Source of the DNA: an uncultured Collinsella sp.
GTDB taxonomy: Bacteria; Actinomycetota; Coriobacteriia; Coriobacteriales; Coriobacteriaceae
DNA: 64,000 nucleotides
Direction of reading: 5' to 3'
NCBI GenBank assembly: GCA_902494345.1
Contig: CABUSV010000010.1
Location: 24,830 to 88,829, forward strand
Positions 49,462 to 56,785 of the stretch are shown here, piece by piece. Numbering within the stretch: position 1 is the stretch's first letter; every line of letters starts with the position of its first letter. The translations under genes and the position numbers were made by a program. The notes under the pieces are model-generated. The model saw only the letters and a list, made by a program, of their open reading frames with translations, searched no databases and was not told where the DNA came from.

Positions 49462-50876
49462 TCTCGATACCTTACGCCGTGGCGTCCGCCGACGGCCTGC
49501 TCGAGGAGGACCGCGAGACGGTGCGCTGCCTGCTCAACAGCTGGCAGACCCACTACAAGGGCAACCTCCTGCGCTCGGACTACTACGAGGCGCGCAACAT
49601 GCTCAAGGACCTCGGCATCGCCGTGCCCGACTCGCTGCGCGACCTGGAGGTCGCGTGCGGCTGGGGATACAAGTGCGTGGAGGTCATGCGCGACCACATC
49701 GCCTTCGACGGGTTCACGTGCCCCGACGATGAGGACTTCGACGGCCTGCTCACCTCCGTGGCCAAGCGCAACAAGATGGCCACGCGCGTCGGCAAGGCCG
49801 TCAACTCCGCACTCAAGTACTGCTTCTCCATGCTCGTGGTGACGGCGGACGAGGACGGGCACGCCCGCATCTCGGCGTACCCGCCGACCCTGTGCACGGG
49901 CATCTGGGACGACGTCCACGAGTGCCTGTCCTCCGGCATGTTCGTCGTCTCCTTCGCCAAGGACCGCGGGCGGCCCACGGACCGCCCGGACTGGGTCAAC
50001 GTGATGCTGCCGGACCGCATGGTGCGCATCCGCGAGGTTCGCCGCAACGAGTGGGCGGCGGAGTACGTGGAGCACGGCCTGGGCGCCGTGCCCATGTTCG
50101 TCATGCCGCACAACCCCGACGACGACCGACCGTTCGGCGTGTCCAGGATCAACTCCGAGGTGCGCTGGAACATCGACTGCGCCATGCGCGCCAACGTCAA
50201 CGAGGAGATCGCCGCCGCGTTCGCCGCGTCCACGCAGAAGTACCTGCTGGGCACCGACGGAGACGCGTTCGCCGACAAGACCAAATGGAGCGCCTTCATC
50301 GGCTCCATCTTCGAGGTCACCAAGACCGAGGACGGCACGATTCCGCAGTTCGGCCAGCTCACTCAGCCGAGCATGCAGCCCATGACCGAGCACTTCGGCA
50401 ACCTGTGCAAGCGCATGAGCGCAGCGACCGGCATCCACGTGGGGCAGTTCGGCATCATGAGCGACAACCCCAGCTCCGCCGAGGCGATCTACGCCGAGAA
50501 TGAGCCGCTCATCCTCAAGTGCAAGAGCTTCATCCGCGAGGCCAAGGCGGCGCTGGCGAATGCCGCGACCGCAGCGATTGCCACGGAACTTGGGTGCTCC
50601 TACGAGGAGGCCGAGGACGCCTGCGGCGTGTCCGTCCACTTCCTGAACCCCGCCATGCCGACGCTGGCCCAGCAGACTGACAGCTCCATCAAGCTCGCTT
50701 CGGCGGTCGAGGGTTTCGCCGGCACGCCGACCTTCTGGCGGCTCAACGGTCTCGATGACGACGAGGTGCGTAACGTCTCGTCCGAGATCAGACGCAACGT
50801 GACGCGCTCGGCGGCGCTCGACCTGATGGCGGGCGTCACCCAGGCGGCAGAACCTGCGCAGCCCGCCGATGATTAG
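49458..50876 (+). CDS. phage portal protein (SPP1 gp6-like)
   Basis: TTG 49458 overlaps the terminase stop (TTGA) with GGCGAGGG upstream. The 472-aa product has the family's N-terminus (LLNSWQTHYKGNLLRSDYYE), the beta-rich wing (PPTLCTGIWDDVHECLSSGM), the stem region (PFGVSRINSEVRWNIDCAMR) and the clip/crown part (MSAATGIHVGQFGIMSDNPS, AEAIYAENEPLI). The dodecameric portal is the DNA gate and head nucleation point. Confidence 0.88.
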   Translation: MISIPYAVASADGLLEEDRETVRCLLNSWQTHYKGNLLRSDYYEARNMLKDLGIAVPDSLRDLEVACGWGYKCVEVMRDHIAFDGFTCPDDEDFDGLLTSVAKRNKMATRVGKAVNSALKYCFSMLVVTADEDGHARISAYPPTLCTGIWDDVHECLSSGMFVVSFAKDRGRPTDRPDWVNVMLPDRMVRIREVRRNEWAAEYVEHGLGAVPMFVMPHNPDDDRPFGVSRINSEVRWNIDCAMRANVNEEIAAAFAASTQKYLLGTDGDAFADKTKWSAFIGSIFEVTKTEDGTIPQFGQLTQPSMQPMTEHFGNLCKRMSAATGIHVGQFGIMSDNPSSAEAIYAENEPLILKCKSFIREAKAALANAATAAIATELGCSYEEAEDACGVSVHFLNPAMPTLAQQTDSSIKLASAVEGFAGTPTFWRLNGLDDDEVRNVSSEIRRNVTRSAALDLMAGVTQAAEPAQPADD

Positions 50877-52041
50877 CGCGCCTGAGTTCGCGGCCTACAA
50901 CCGGGCCGTGGCGAAGATAGGAGACAGGGCGGCATCCGACGTGGAGGCCGCCGTGCTCGCCTGGTGCCGCTCCCACGTGGGCGCGACCGTCGCCGAGAAA
51001 CGCGAGGCCGCGAAGCTCATCATGGAGGGCTTCGTCCAGGGCTACGACGACGTGGCGGCGGAGTTCGCGGCGCAGTGGTACGACGACCTCGCAGAGCGCA
51101 ACGGCGCCAGGCTGCAGCAGGCCGTCACCATGACGACCTACAGGCCAGAATCGGTCGATACCGTTGCCAGATACCAGGCGAAGAAGCTCGTGAAGGGCGG
51201 CGACGCGGCGTTCGCCAGGGCGTGCGGCGAGTACGCCAGGAACGACGCGTTCCGCAGCCTGAACGAGACGATCATCTCCAACGTGGGCCGCGACAGGAGC
51301 GCCGGCGTGCGCTTCGCGCGCGTGCCGACGGGCTTCGAGACCTGCACCTTCTGCATCATGCTCGCGAGCCGCGGCGCGGTCTACCACACGCGCAAATCCG
51401 CCGGCGAGTTCAAACACTTCCACCGACACTGCGACTGCAAGGTGGTCCCCGGCTTCGAGGACGACCCGGACGCGGAGCTCGTGGAGGGCGTGCGCCCCGA
51501 GGAGCTTCGCGAGCAGTGGGCACAGTTCAAGAACATCGATGAGGACGAAAGTCTGACGAGCGTCGACAAGGACGCGGCGAAGCGTGCGGTGCTCGGTTCG
51601 CCTGGGCCTCCAATCGTGTACAAGAAGCCGAAAGAGACCTTCGCGCACGAGCGCGGCGGCTCCTACGATCTCGCGGCGCACGAGGCGCTTCGGGCGGCCG
51701 GTCACGAGGTCGTCGTCCGTAAGGAGGACGCGCCGGAGGGCTTTTCCAATATCGACCTGCTGCTCGACGGCAAGCTATGCGAGCTGAAGAGCCCGACAAG
51801 CGATGCGTCTGGCGTCAACGGGCTTAGGTTCATCGAGCGCAATATAAGAAAGGCAGTGCGGCAGTTCGAAAAGGCGGAAGGTGGGCCGGTAAAGCCCTCT
51901 ATCGTCGTGCTTAACTGCGAGGAGGTCCCTGTGACAAGAGAGGACGCGCTGAAGCGCGTGCGGCTTGAGATGTCGAGGCATGACATCGACCACGTTATCT
52001 TGTTGACCAAGGGCGGGGCCATAGACGACATAAATAAATAA
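50869..52041 (+). CDS. MuF-type head protein fused to a CdiA-like nuclease toxin domain
   Basis: The 390-aa protein has two parts. Residues 1-210 are a phage minor-head (MuF/gp7-like) domain with its Cys/His motif (TCTFCIMLASRGAVYHTRKS, FHRHCDCKVVPGF). After a linker, residues about 240-390 match the CdiA-C/colicin D-like nuclease type: HEALRAAGHEVVVRKEDA, SNIDLLLDGKLCELKSPTS, NIRKAVRQFEKAEGG, SIVVLNCEEV, HVILLTKGG. The Asp/Glu-x-Lys arrangement (D in NIDLLL, ELK) is PD-(D/E)xK-like. MuF-toxin fusions are a known polymorphic-toxin class carried in virions. No cognate immunity gene is evident next to it. Confidence 0.8.
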   Translation: MISAPEFAAYNRAVAKIGDRAASDVEAAVLAWCRSHVGATVAEKREAAKLIMEGFVQGYDDVAAEFAAQWYDDLAERNGARLQQAVTMTTYRPESVDTVARYQAKKLVKGGDAAFARACGEYARNDAFRSLNETIISNVGRDRSAGVRFARVPTGFETCTFCIMLASRGAVYHTRKSAGEFKHFHRHCDCKVVPGFEDDPDAELVEGVRPEELREQWAQFKNIDEDESLTSVDKDAAKRAVLGSPGPPIVYKKPKETFAHERGGSYDLAAHEALRAAGHEVVVRKEDAPEGFSNIDLLLDGKLCELKSPTSDASGVNGLRFIERNIRKAVRQFEKAEGGPVKPSIVVLNCEEVPVTREDALKRVRLEMSRHDIDHVILLTKGGAIDDINK

Positions 52042-52094
52042 GCCCCAGGTTAGCTATCCAGCACGCCCAGGGCTTTTCAAATCAGATTATACAC

Positions 52095-52168
52095 ACCTGG
52101 CTAGCACAATGGCAGTGCGGCGGTCTCCAAAACCGCTTACCGGGGTTCGATTCCTCGGCCAGGTGCCA
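52095..52168 (+). tRNA. tRNA-Trp (CCA anticodon)
   Basis: Acceptor ACCTGGC pairs with GCCAGGT; D stem GCAC/GTGC; anticodon stem GCGGT/ACCGC with loop CTCCAAA (anticodon CCA); T stem CGGGG/CCTCG with loop TTCGATT; discriminator G at 52165 and encoded CCA at 52166-52168. All stems are intact. It lies 53 bases after the MuF-toxin gene in the structural operon. Confidence 0.9.
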
Positions 52169-52169
52169 T

Positions 52170-52254
52170 CGGGGCGTGGCGGAATGGCAGACGCGCGTGC
52201 CTCAGGAGCACGTGGGCATCGCCTGTGCGGGTTCGAGTCCCGCCGCCCCGACCA
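52170..52254 (+). tRNA. tRNA-Leu (CAG anticodon)
   Basis: Acceptor CGGGGCG pairs with CGCCCCG; anticodon stem CGTGC/GCACG with loop CTCAGGA (anticodon CAG); a long class II variable arm; T stem GCGGG/CCCGC with loop TTCGAGT; discriminator A at 52251 and encoded CCA at 52252-52254. The first pair is C-G rather than G-C. It starts one base after tRNA-Trp. Confidence 0.9.
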
Positions 52255-52267
52255 AAACGTTGAACCA

Positions 52268-52292
52268 GGCCATCCGCACGGGTGGCCTTTTT
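52268..52292 (+). terminator. terminator after the tRNA genes
   Basis: An 8-bp stem with one G-U (52268-52275 with 52280-52287), 4-base loop, followed by TTTTT. It separates the packaging/tRNA part from the capsid part of the operon. Confidence 0.75.
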
Positions 52293-52305
52293 CATGCCGA
52301 AAAGC

Positions 52306-52341
52306 GCCCCGCACGGGGCAAGACGATGCCCCGCACGGGGC
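52306..52341 (+). repeat. two tandem 14-bp palindromes before the scaffold gene
   Basis: GCCCCGCACGGGGC occurs at 52306-52319 and again at 52328-52341, 22 bp apart. Each can form a 6-bp GC hairpin. The second ends 15 bases before the scaffold ATG and could affect its translation or be an operator. Confidence 0.65.
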
Positions 52342-52356
52342 GGAAATGGAGGGAGC

Positions 52357-52878
52357 ATGGCCAAGGAGACCACGCCCGCCGAGACCGATCCGATTGACCC
52401 TGCACAGGGCGGAGAGACCGATCCGGCGCCCGACTACAAGGCGCTCTACGAGAACGCGCTGAAGGAGTCGCGCAAGTGGGAGAGCCGCTCGAAGGCGAAC
52501 CTTAAGGAGCTCGACGAGCTCAAGGCCGCAACGCCCAAGACGGATCCGACCGTGGAGGAGCGCCTGAGCTCGCTCGAGAGCGAGAACGCCGCCCTCAAGG
52601 CGAGCGCCGCCCGCTCCGCGCTCGTCGACTCCGTGGCCAAGGCCACCGGACTCGACCGCTCCATCGTGGCGACGCTCAACGGCGAGGACGAGGACGCCCT
52701 CACCGAGCAGGCCAATGCCGTGGCGGCCATCACGAAACCGACCGGCGGCGCGCCGAAGGCGCCCGAGGCCGGCGGCAAGCCCAAGCCGGGCAAGCCCTCC
52801 AAGAAGGACATCCTCGGAATCGAGGACAAGAAGGAACGCATGGCGGCCATCGCCGCCAACATCGACCTCTTCAAGTAA
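52357..52878 (+). CDS. phage scaffold protein
   Basis: ATG 52357 (after GGAGGGAG) starts a 173-aa acidic protein, mostly coiled coil: YKALYENALKESRKWESRSK, ERLSSLESENAALKASAAR. It ends in a Pro/Gly-rich part and DKKERMAAIAANIDLF. The position just before the capsid gene and the composition fit scaffold proteins (DUF4355/GPO-like) that guide procapsid assembly. Confidence 0.78.
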   Translation: MAKETTPAETDPIDPAQGGETDPAPDYKALYENALKESRKWESRSKANLKELDELKAATPKTDPTVEERLSSLESENAALKASAARSALVDSVAKATGLDRSIVATLNGEDEDALTEQANAVAAITKPTGGAPKAPEAGGKPKPGKPSKKDILGIEDKKERMAAIAANIDLFK

Positions 52879-52896
52879 GGGGAGAAAGGGGCCCCA

Positions 52897-53742
52897 ATGC
52901 CCGATATCAAGACCCTCGCAGCCGCGCGCAACGTCGACCTCGTGAACACCTTCACCAAGTCGCTGGAGAAGCTCACGGCGATGCTGTCCACCTGCGCGCC
53001 CATCCACGCTGCCGTCGGCGAGACCCTGCACCAGAAGAAGATCACCGGCAAGCTCTCCGAGGTCGCGTACACCGCCGGCCAGGACATCCCGCTTTCCAGC
53101 TACACCTACGAGGACGTCACGACCTACGAGGTGACGCTCAAGCCCTACCGCAAGCAGACCACGCTCCAGGAGGTCAAGAAGCGCGGCTACGACGGCGCCG
53201 TCGACAAGACCGATGCCGCGATGATCTCCGACATGCAGCGCAACATCAAGAAAGACTTCGTCGCCGCGCTCGGCGCCGAGGGCACCACCGCCGCGACCGG
53301 CAAGAGCCTCGTCGCCACCGCCGCCAACGCCTGGGCCGCCCTGTCCAACCTCACCGAGGAGTACGGCTTCGGCAGCGGCGAGACCGTCTACTTCGCCAAC
53401 CCGGTCGACTTCGCCAAGCAGATCGGCGAGTCCGAGGTCTTCAGCGCCTTCGGCATCTCCTACATCGAGAACTGGGCGGGCCTGGGCACGCTCGTGTCCA
53501 CCGGCTCCGTCGCCGCGGGCACGATCTACGCCACCGTCAAGGACAACATCAAGGTCTACGTCGCACCGACCGACGGCGACGACCTGTTCGGCTTCTACTC
53601 CGACGAGAGCGGCTACATTGCCGTGTCCCACTCGCCCGAGCTCAAGAGCCTGACCTACGACACCGTGGCCTACGTCGGCCTCGTGTTCTTCGCCGAGTAC
53701 ATCGACTTCGTGGTCAAGGGCACCATCGCCCCGACCGCCTAG
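52897..53742 (+). CDS. phage major capsid protein
   Basis: This 281-aa protein has the HK97-fold layout of small capsid proteins: an N-arm (KTLAAARNVDLVNTFTKSLE), E-loop region (LSEVAYTAGQDIPLSSYTYE, VTLKPYRKQTTLQEVKKRG), P-domain helix (AMISDMQRNIKKDFVAALGA) and a C-terminal A domain ending FFAEYIDFVVKGTI. A full AGGGG lies upstream. Position between scaffold and connectors supports it. Confidence 0.85.
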   Translation: MPDIKTLAAARNVDLVNTFTKSLEKLTAMLSTCAPIHAAVGETLHQKKITGKLSEVAYTAGQDIPLSSYTYEDVTTYEVTLKPYRKQTTLQEVKKRGYDGAVDKTDAAMISDMQRNIKKDFVAALGAEGTTAATGKSLVATAANAWAALSNLTEEYGFGSGETVYFANPVDFAKQIGESEVFSAFGISYIENWAGLGTLVSTGSVAAGTIYATVKDNIKVYVAPTDGDDLFGFYSDESGYIAVSHSPELKSLTYDTVAYVGLVFFAEYIDFVVKGTIAPTA

Positions 53743-53761
53743 GCAACCCTAAGGAGCATCC

Positions 53762-54103
53762 ATGATCGCTTTGGTCACCTACCCGTACCGTGACCGCGAG
53801 ACCCTCGCGGTGCATCTCGTGGGGGAGGAGGTTGAGCTGACCGACGAGCGCTTCGCGGAGCTGTCCGCCGGCGGCCATGTCGACCTCCCGCCCGCCGAGA
53901 CGGAGGCCGCCGAGGAGCCCGTCGAGGGCGAGGCGGACGAGGGCAAGGACGTCGTGGACAACGAGCCCGAGCCGCCCGCGCACGAGAAGCCTTCACCCGA
54001 GATGACCGTGCAACAGCTGCGCGATGCCATCGAGACCGCCAACGGCTTCGCCCCGCGCAAGGCGACCAAGGCGGAGCTCATCGCCATCCTGGAGACGCTC
54101 TAG
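53762..54103 (+). CDS. head-associated protein with C-terminal HeH/SAP-like motif
   Basis: The 113-aa protein has an N-terminal beta part (RETLAVHLVGEEVELTDERF), an acidic Glu/Pro linker, and a C-terminal LEM/HeH-like helix pair (MTVQQLRDAIETANGFAPRK with ATKAELIAIL). Such proteins follow the capsid gene in many siphophages and are taken for head decoration or connector accessory proteins. The role is inferred from context. Confidence 0.65.
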   Translation: MIALVTYPYRDRETLAVHLVGEEVELTDERFAELSAGGHVDLPPAETEAAEEPVEGEADEGKDVVDNEPEPPAHEKPSPEMTVQQLRDAIETANGFAPRKATKAELIAILETL

Positions 54104-54507
54104 TGGGCGCCTTCGCCACAGTTGCCGACTACGAGGCGCGCTGCGGTGCCACCGAGGACGAGGCCAGGGTTGCCGCGCTGCTCGAGGATGCATCGGCGTA
54201 CCTGCGCGGGGCATATCGGCGCCGTATGGGTGCCCAGTACCTCGCCGGCTCGAACCCCACGTTCGATGAGAACGTGAAGTCCGTCTGCGTGGCCATGGTC
54301 GCCCGGGCGGTCAACGCGCCCGGCGCCATGGCTGGCATCACCCAGCAGTCGCAGACGACCGGCCCGTACTCGTCGAGCGTCACGTTCGCCAACCCGACCG
54401 GAGACCTCTACCTGGGGCGCTCCGACCTCAAGCGGCTCGGCCTGGCCGGGTGCCGCGTGCGCAGTATCCAGCCCATGACCGCCGCTGACCGCTGGGAGGA
54501 GGCGTGA
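54103..54507 (+). CDS. head-tail connector, Gp19/Gp15/Gp42 family
   Basis: GTG 54103 overlaps the preceding TAG (TAGTG). The 134-aa product has FATVADYEARCGATEDEARV, ALLEDASAYLRGAYRRR and a C-terminal FANPTGDLYLGRSDLKRLGL, the Gp15-type adaptor pattern. It should bind below the portal as the first connector ring. Confidence 0.75.
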   Translation: MGAFATVADYEARCGATEDEARVAALLEDASAYLRGAYRRRMGAQYLAGSNPTFDENVKSVCVAMVARAVNAPGAMAGITQQSQTTGPYSSSVTFANPTGDLYLGRSDLKRLGLAGCRVRSIQPMTAADRWEEA

Positions 54508-54851
54508 TGCCGATGGCGGGGATACCGACCGAAACGGTCACGGTCATCTCCCGCAAGACGGTGTACGACGACCTCCGCGAGCCCGTCTCCGAGGCGGTCG
54601 TCGAGCGCGACGTCGACGCCGTCGTGGCGCCCGGCGCCACTGCGGACCTCGACGCCTCGCGGCCGGAGGGCGCCACCGTGGCATACACGGTGCATCTCCC
54701 GAGGGACATGGCCGGCATCCGCCTCAAGGGCTGCTCGGTCCGCGTGCGCGGCGAGGAGCTGCGCGTCGTGGGCGACCCGAGGCCCTATGCCCCCGAGGCG
54801 TGCCCGGGACGCTGGTGCTACCCGGTCGAGCTGGAGGCGGCCGATGGCTAA
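54507..54851 (+). CDS. head completion / stopper protein
   Basis: ATG 54507 overlaps the preceding stop (a GTG at 54504 is in frame). The 114-aa beta-rich product (ETVTVISRKTVYDDLREPVS, VAYTVHLPRDMAGI, VRVRGEELRVVGDPRPYA) resembles phage head-tail joining proteins of the gp16/stopper type. Assigned largely by order. Confidence 0.65.
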   Translation: MPMAGIPTETVTVISRKTVYDDLREPVSEAVVERDVDAVVAPGATADLDASRPEGATVAYTVHLPRDMAGIRLKGCSVRVRGEELRVVGDPRPYAPEACPGRWCYPVELEAADG

Positions 54852-55137
54852 GGAGTACAGCTGGGGGAAGTTCAAATGGAATCGCGGCGGCTACGCCGAG
54901 GCGATGGACGGCAACGCCGCGCTCCAGGGGATGCTCAGGGGCAAGGCCGAGGGCATCGCCGCCCGCGCGACGTCGATGCTCGCGCCGGACGGCCACGACG
55001 TCCCGGCATTCACCGTCAGGAAGTGCCAGGGCAAGCTCGCGAAGGGCTTTTCGGTCCGCGCGAACACGAGGCACGCAAAACGCGCGCAGGCCAAGCACAA
55101 GCTGCTGACCAAGGCGGCCCTGTCTTCGAAGGGATGA
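54844..55137 (+). CDS. minor head-tail joining protein (HK97 gp10-like position)
   Basis: ATG 54844 overlaps the preceding gene by eight bases. The basic 97-aa product (GKAEGIAARATSMLAPDGHD, FSVRANTRHAKRAQAKHKL) has the small basic character of gp10-like proteins. Function by synteny. Confidence 0.6.
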   Translation: MAKEYSWGKFKWNRGGYAEAMDGNAALQGMLRGKAEGIAARATSMLAPDGHDVPAFTVRKCQGKLAKGFSVRANTRHAKRAQAKHKLLTKAALSSKG

Positions 55138-55141
55138 CCAC

Positions 55142-55495
55142 ATGGATATTGAGGCCGAAGTCGCGCGCTGCCTGTGCGAGCTCACCGATTCGGACGCGAC
55201 GCTCGAGCCGGTCGCCGGGCACCCGGAGCCGTACGTCACCGTCGAGCAGGTCGGAGGGGGCGGCGGCTTCCTGGAGCCGGTTCAGTTCGATATCGACTGC
55301 TGGGGAACCGAGGGCAAGGGCGGCAGGAAGCCGGCGAAAGCTCTCGCCGAGAAGGTGAAGGCGGCCGTTCCGTCCCTTGAGGACGAGCTTCCCAACGTCT
55401 TTCACCCGGAGGTCACGAACCAATACAAGATGCCCGACCCTGACACGCGCAGGGCGAGGTACGTGGTGCAGGTCCAGCTCTGGGTCTGCGAGTAG
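55142..55495 (+). CDS. tail terminator / tail completion protein
   Basis: The 117-aa product has the alpha/beta layout of tail terminators: an N-terminal helix (DIEAEVARCLCELTDSDAT), PVQFDIDCWGTEGKGGRKPA, a helix with ALAEKVKAAVPSL, and a terminal strand ARYVVQVQLWVCE. It is placed directly before the major tail gene, as the gpU/gp17-type terminator is. Confidence 0.72.
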   Translation: MDIEAEVARCLCELTDSDATLEPVAGHPEPYVTVEQVGGGGGFLEPVQFDIDCWGTEGKGGRKPAKALAEKVKAAVPSLEDELPNVFHPEVTNQYKMPDPDTRRARYVVQVQLWVCE

Positions 55496-55512
55496 TAGAA
55501 AGGAACGCGCGA

Positions 55513-56100
55513 ATGGCCGAAGTCAGCAACGCGAACAACTCCAACAACGTCAGCGCCGGAAAGGGCGTGAAGGGCGGCTACATCTTCTCGGCCCCCGTCG
55601 ACACCACCCTGCCGGGCAAGGTCATCAAGAACAAGAGCGAGCTCGATCCCGCATTCAAGTGCCTCGGCTTTGTCTCCGAGGACGGCTACGTCGAGTCCGT
55701 CTCCGAGGACTTCAACGACACGGTCGACATGAACGGCGACCTCATGGACTCCAGCAATTCCAACCGAGTGGAGTCCGCACAGCTCACGCTCGCCGAGATC
55801 AAGGCGGCGACGCTCAAGCGCCAGTACGGCGAGGACAACGTCACCGACGAGGGCGGCCTGATCACCGTCAAGCACAACTCCGACTCCCACCCGACCTTCG
55901 CCTACGTGCTGCTCCTCCTCCTGAAGAACGGCCGCAAGTGGACCAAGGTCGTGCCGCGCGGCCAGTCCTCCGAGCTCGACGACCTCACCATCTCCAGCTC
56001 CGAGCTCTGCCAGCGCGCCCTGACGATGAAGTACCTCACCGACGAGAACGGCAACACCTGCTACGACTACATCGAGTCGACCGAGACGGCGGCGGCCTAA
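55513..56100 (+). CDS. major tail (tube) protein
   Basis: The 195-aa product has the gpV/tail-tube pattern: GKGVKGGYIFSAPVDTTLPG, FKCLGFVSEDGYVESVSEDF, IKAATLKRQYGEDNVTDEGG, and a terminal strand with LTDENGNTCYDYIES. GAAAGGA precedes the ATG. It is followed by the tail chaperone, as expected. Confidence 0.82.
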   Translation: MAEVSNANNSNNVSAGKGVKGGYIFSAPVDTTLPGKVIKNKSELDPAFKCLGFVSEDGYVESVSEDFNDTVDMNGDLMDSSNSNRVESAQLTLAEIKAATLKRQYGEDNVTDEGGLITVKHNSDSHPTFAYVLLLLLKNGRKWTKVVPRGQSSELDDLTISSSELCQRALTMKYLTDENGNTCYDYIESTETAAA

Positions 56101-56378
56101 TGGCGGCCAAGCGCCCCGAGGGCGCGCTCGAGTTCGAGTTCGACGGCAAGAAGTATCAGATCAACAAGAAAGCCATCCAGTCCATGAAGGTGCAGCGCGC
56201 CATGGCCTACGACGGCATCCCCGAGAAGATGCACGAGGTGTGGGACGCGATGGACGAGATCTTCGACGGCAGGACCGTCGAGTACATGGACGCGCTCGGC
56301 GAAGACGGGCAGGGCTGCTCGGCGGAGCGCTGGGGCGCGTTCTTCCAGGCAGCCATGGAGGCGGCTGCAAAAAACTAG
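56100..56378 (+). CDS. tail assembly chaperone, gpG-like
   Basis: ATG 56100 overlaps the tail-tube stop (TAATG). The 92-aa product (LEFEFDGKKYQINKKAIQSM, MDEIFDGRTVEYMDAL, FFQAAMEAAAKN) ends directly after a slippery site, A AAA AAC (56369-56375). A -1 shift there yields the longer gpGT form that recruits tail-tube protein to the tape measure. Confidence 0.82.
   Translation: MAAKRPEGALEFEFDGKKYQINKKAIQSMKVQRAMAYDGIPEKMHEVWDAMDEIFDGRTVEYMDALGEDGQGCSAERWGAFFQAAMEAAAKN
56369..56375 (+). promoter_or_regulatory. -1 programmed frameshift site A AAA AAC
   Basis: The heptamer in zero frame GCA AAA AAC precedes TAG at once. In the -1 frame AAA AAA CTA continues into the downstream open frame to 56776. 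This is the classical slippery heptamer at the classical position. Confidence 0.85.
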
Positions 56379-56776
56379 CCAGCTTCGCCGCCGCCTGGGC
56401 CTGCATGAGGGGAGAGGTCGTCGCCGACTTCCGACAGACGTACGGCATCGACCTTCCCCTCGACGGCGGGTTCGACGGGGCGACGGACGAGGACCTTTGC
56501 CGCTGGCAGGTCCTCTACTCCCAGCTGCCGGCGCGCTCGCGGGTCTCCGTGCGGCTGGAGCCCGACAACCTGTGGGACGACAAGACGCGCCTGCTCGACA
56601 TGATCGAGCATGAGCTCAGGTGCTTCCACTACGGGTTCACCGAGGATGCCAGGAAGCGTGTCAATGCCCCGCAGCGGATCATATCGCCGGGCGAACGCGC
56701 CAGAAACGAGCGCCGTAGGGACTCGGCGCTGGCGGCGAGGGAAGAGATAGCGGCGGCGTTCAGCGTCGATGAGTAG
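56372..56776 (+). CDS. gpT-like extension of the tail assembly chaperone (made by -1 frameshift)
   Basis: The frame enters by the -1 shift at 56369-56375 and adds about 134 residues to the gpG part: LASFAAAWACMRGEVVADFR, DEDLCRWQVLYSQLPARSR, HELRCFHYGFTEDARKRVNA. No start codon with a ribosome site opens it. It ends ten bases before the tape measure start. Confidence 0.8.
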   Translation, partial: KLASFAAAWACMRGEVVADFRQTYGIDLPLDGGFDGATDEDLCRWQVLYSQLPARSRVSVRLEPDNLWDDKTRLLDMIEHELRCFHYGFTEDARKRVNAPQRIISPGERARNERRRDSALAAREEIAAAFSVDE

Positions 56777-56785
56777 GGAGGCAAT

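Noticed and set aside
49200..50639. 479-codon reverse frame across the portal gene
   Set aside because: Shadow produced by high-GC codon bias; the portal frame has family motifs and overlapping starts.
52087..53631. 514-codon reverse frame across tRNA, scaffold and capsid genes
   Set aside because: Reads through two complete tRNA genes and two real genes in antisense.
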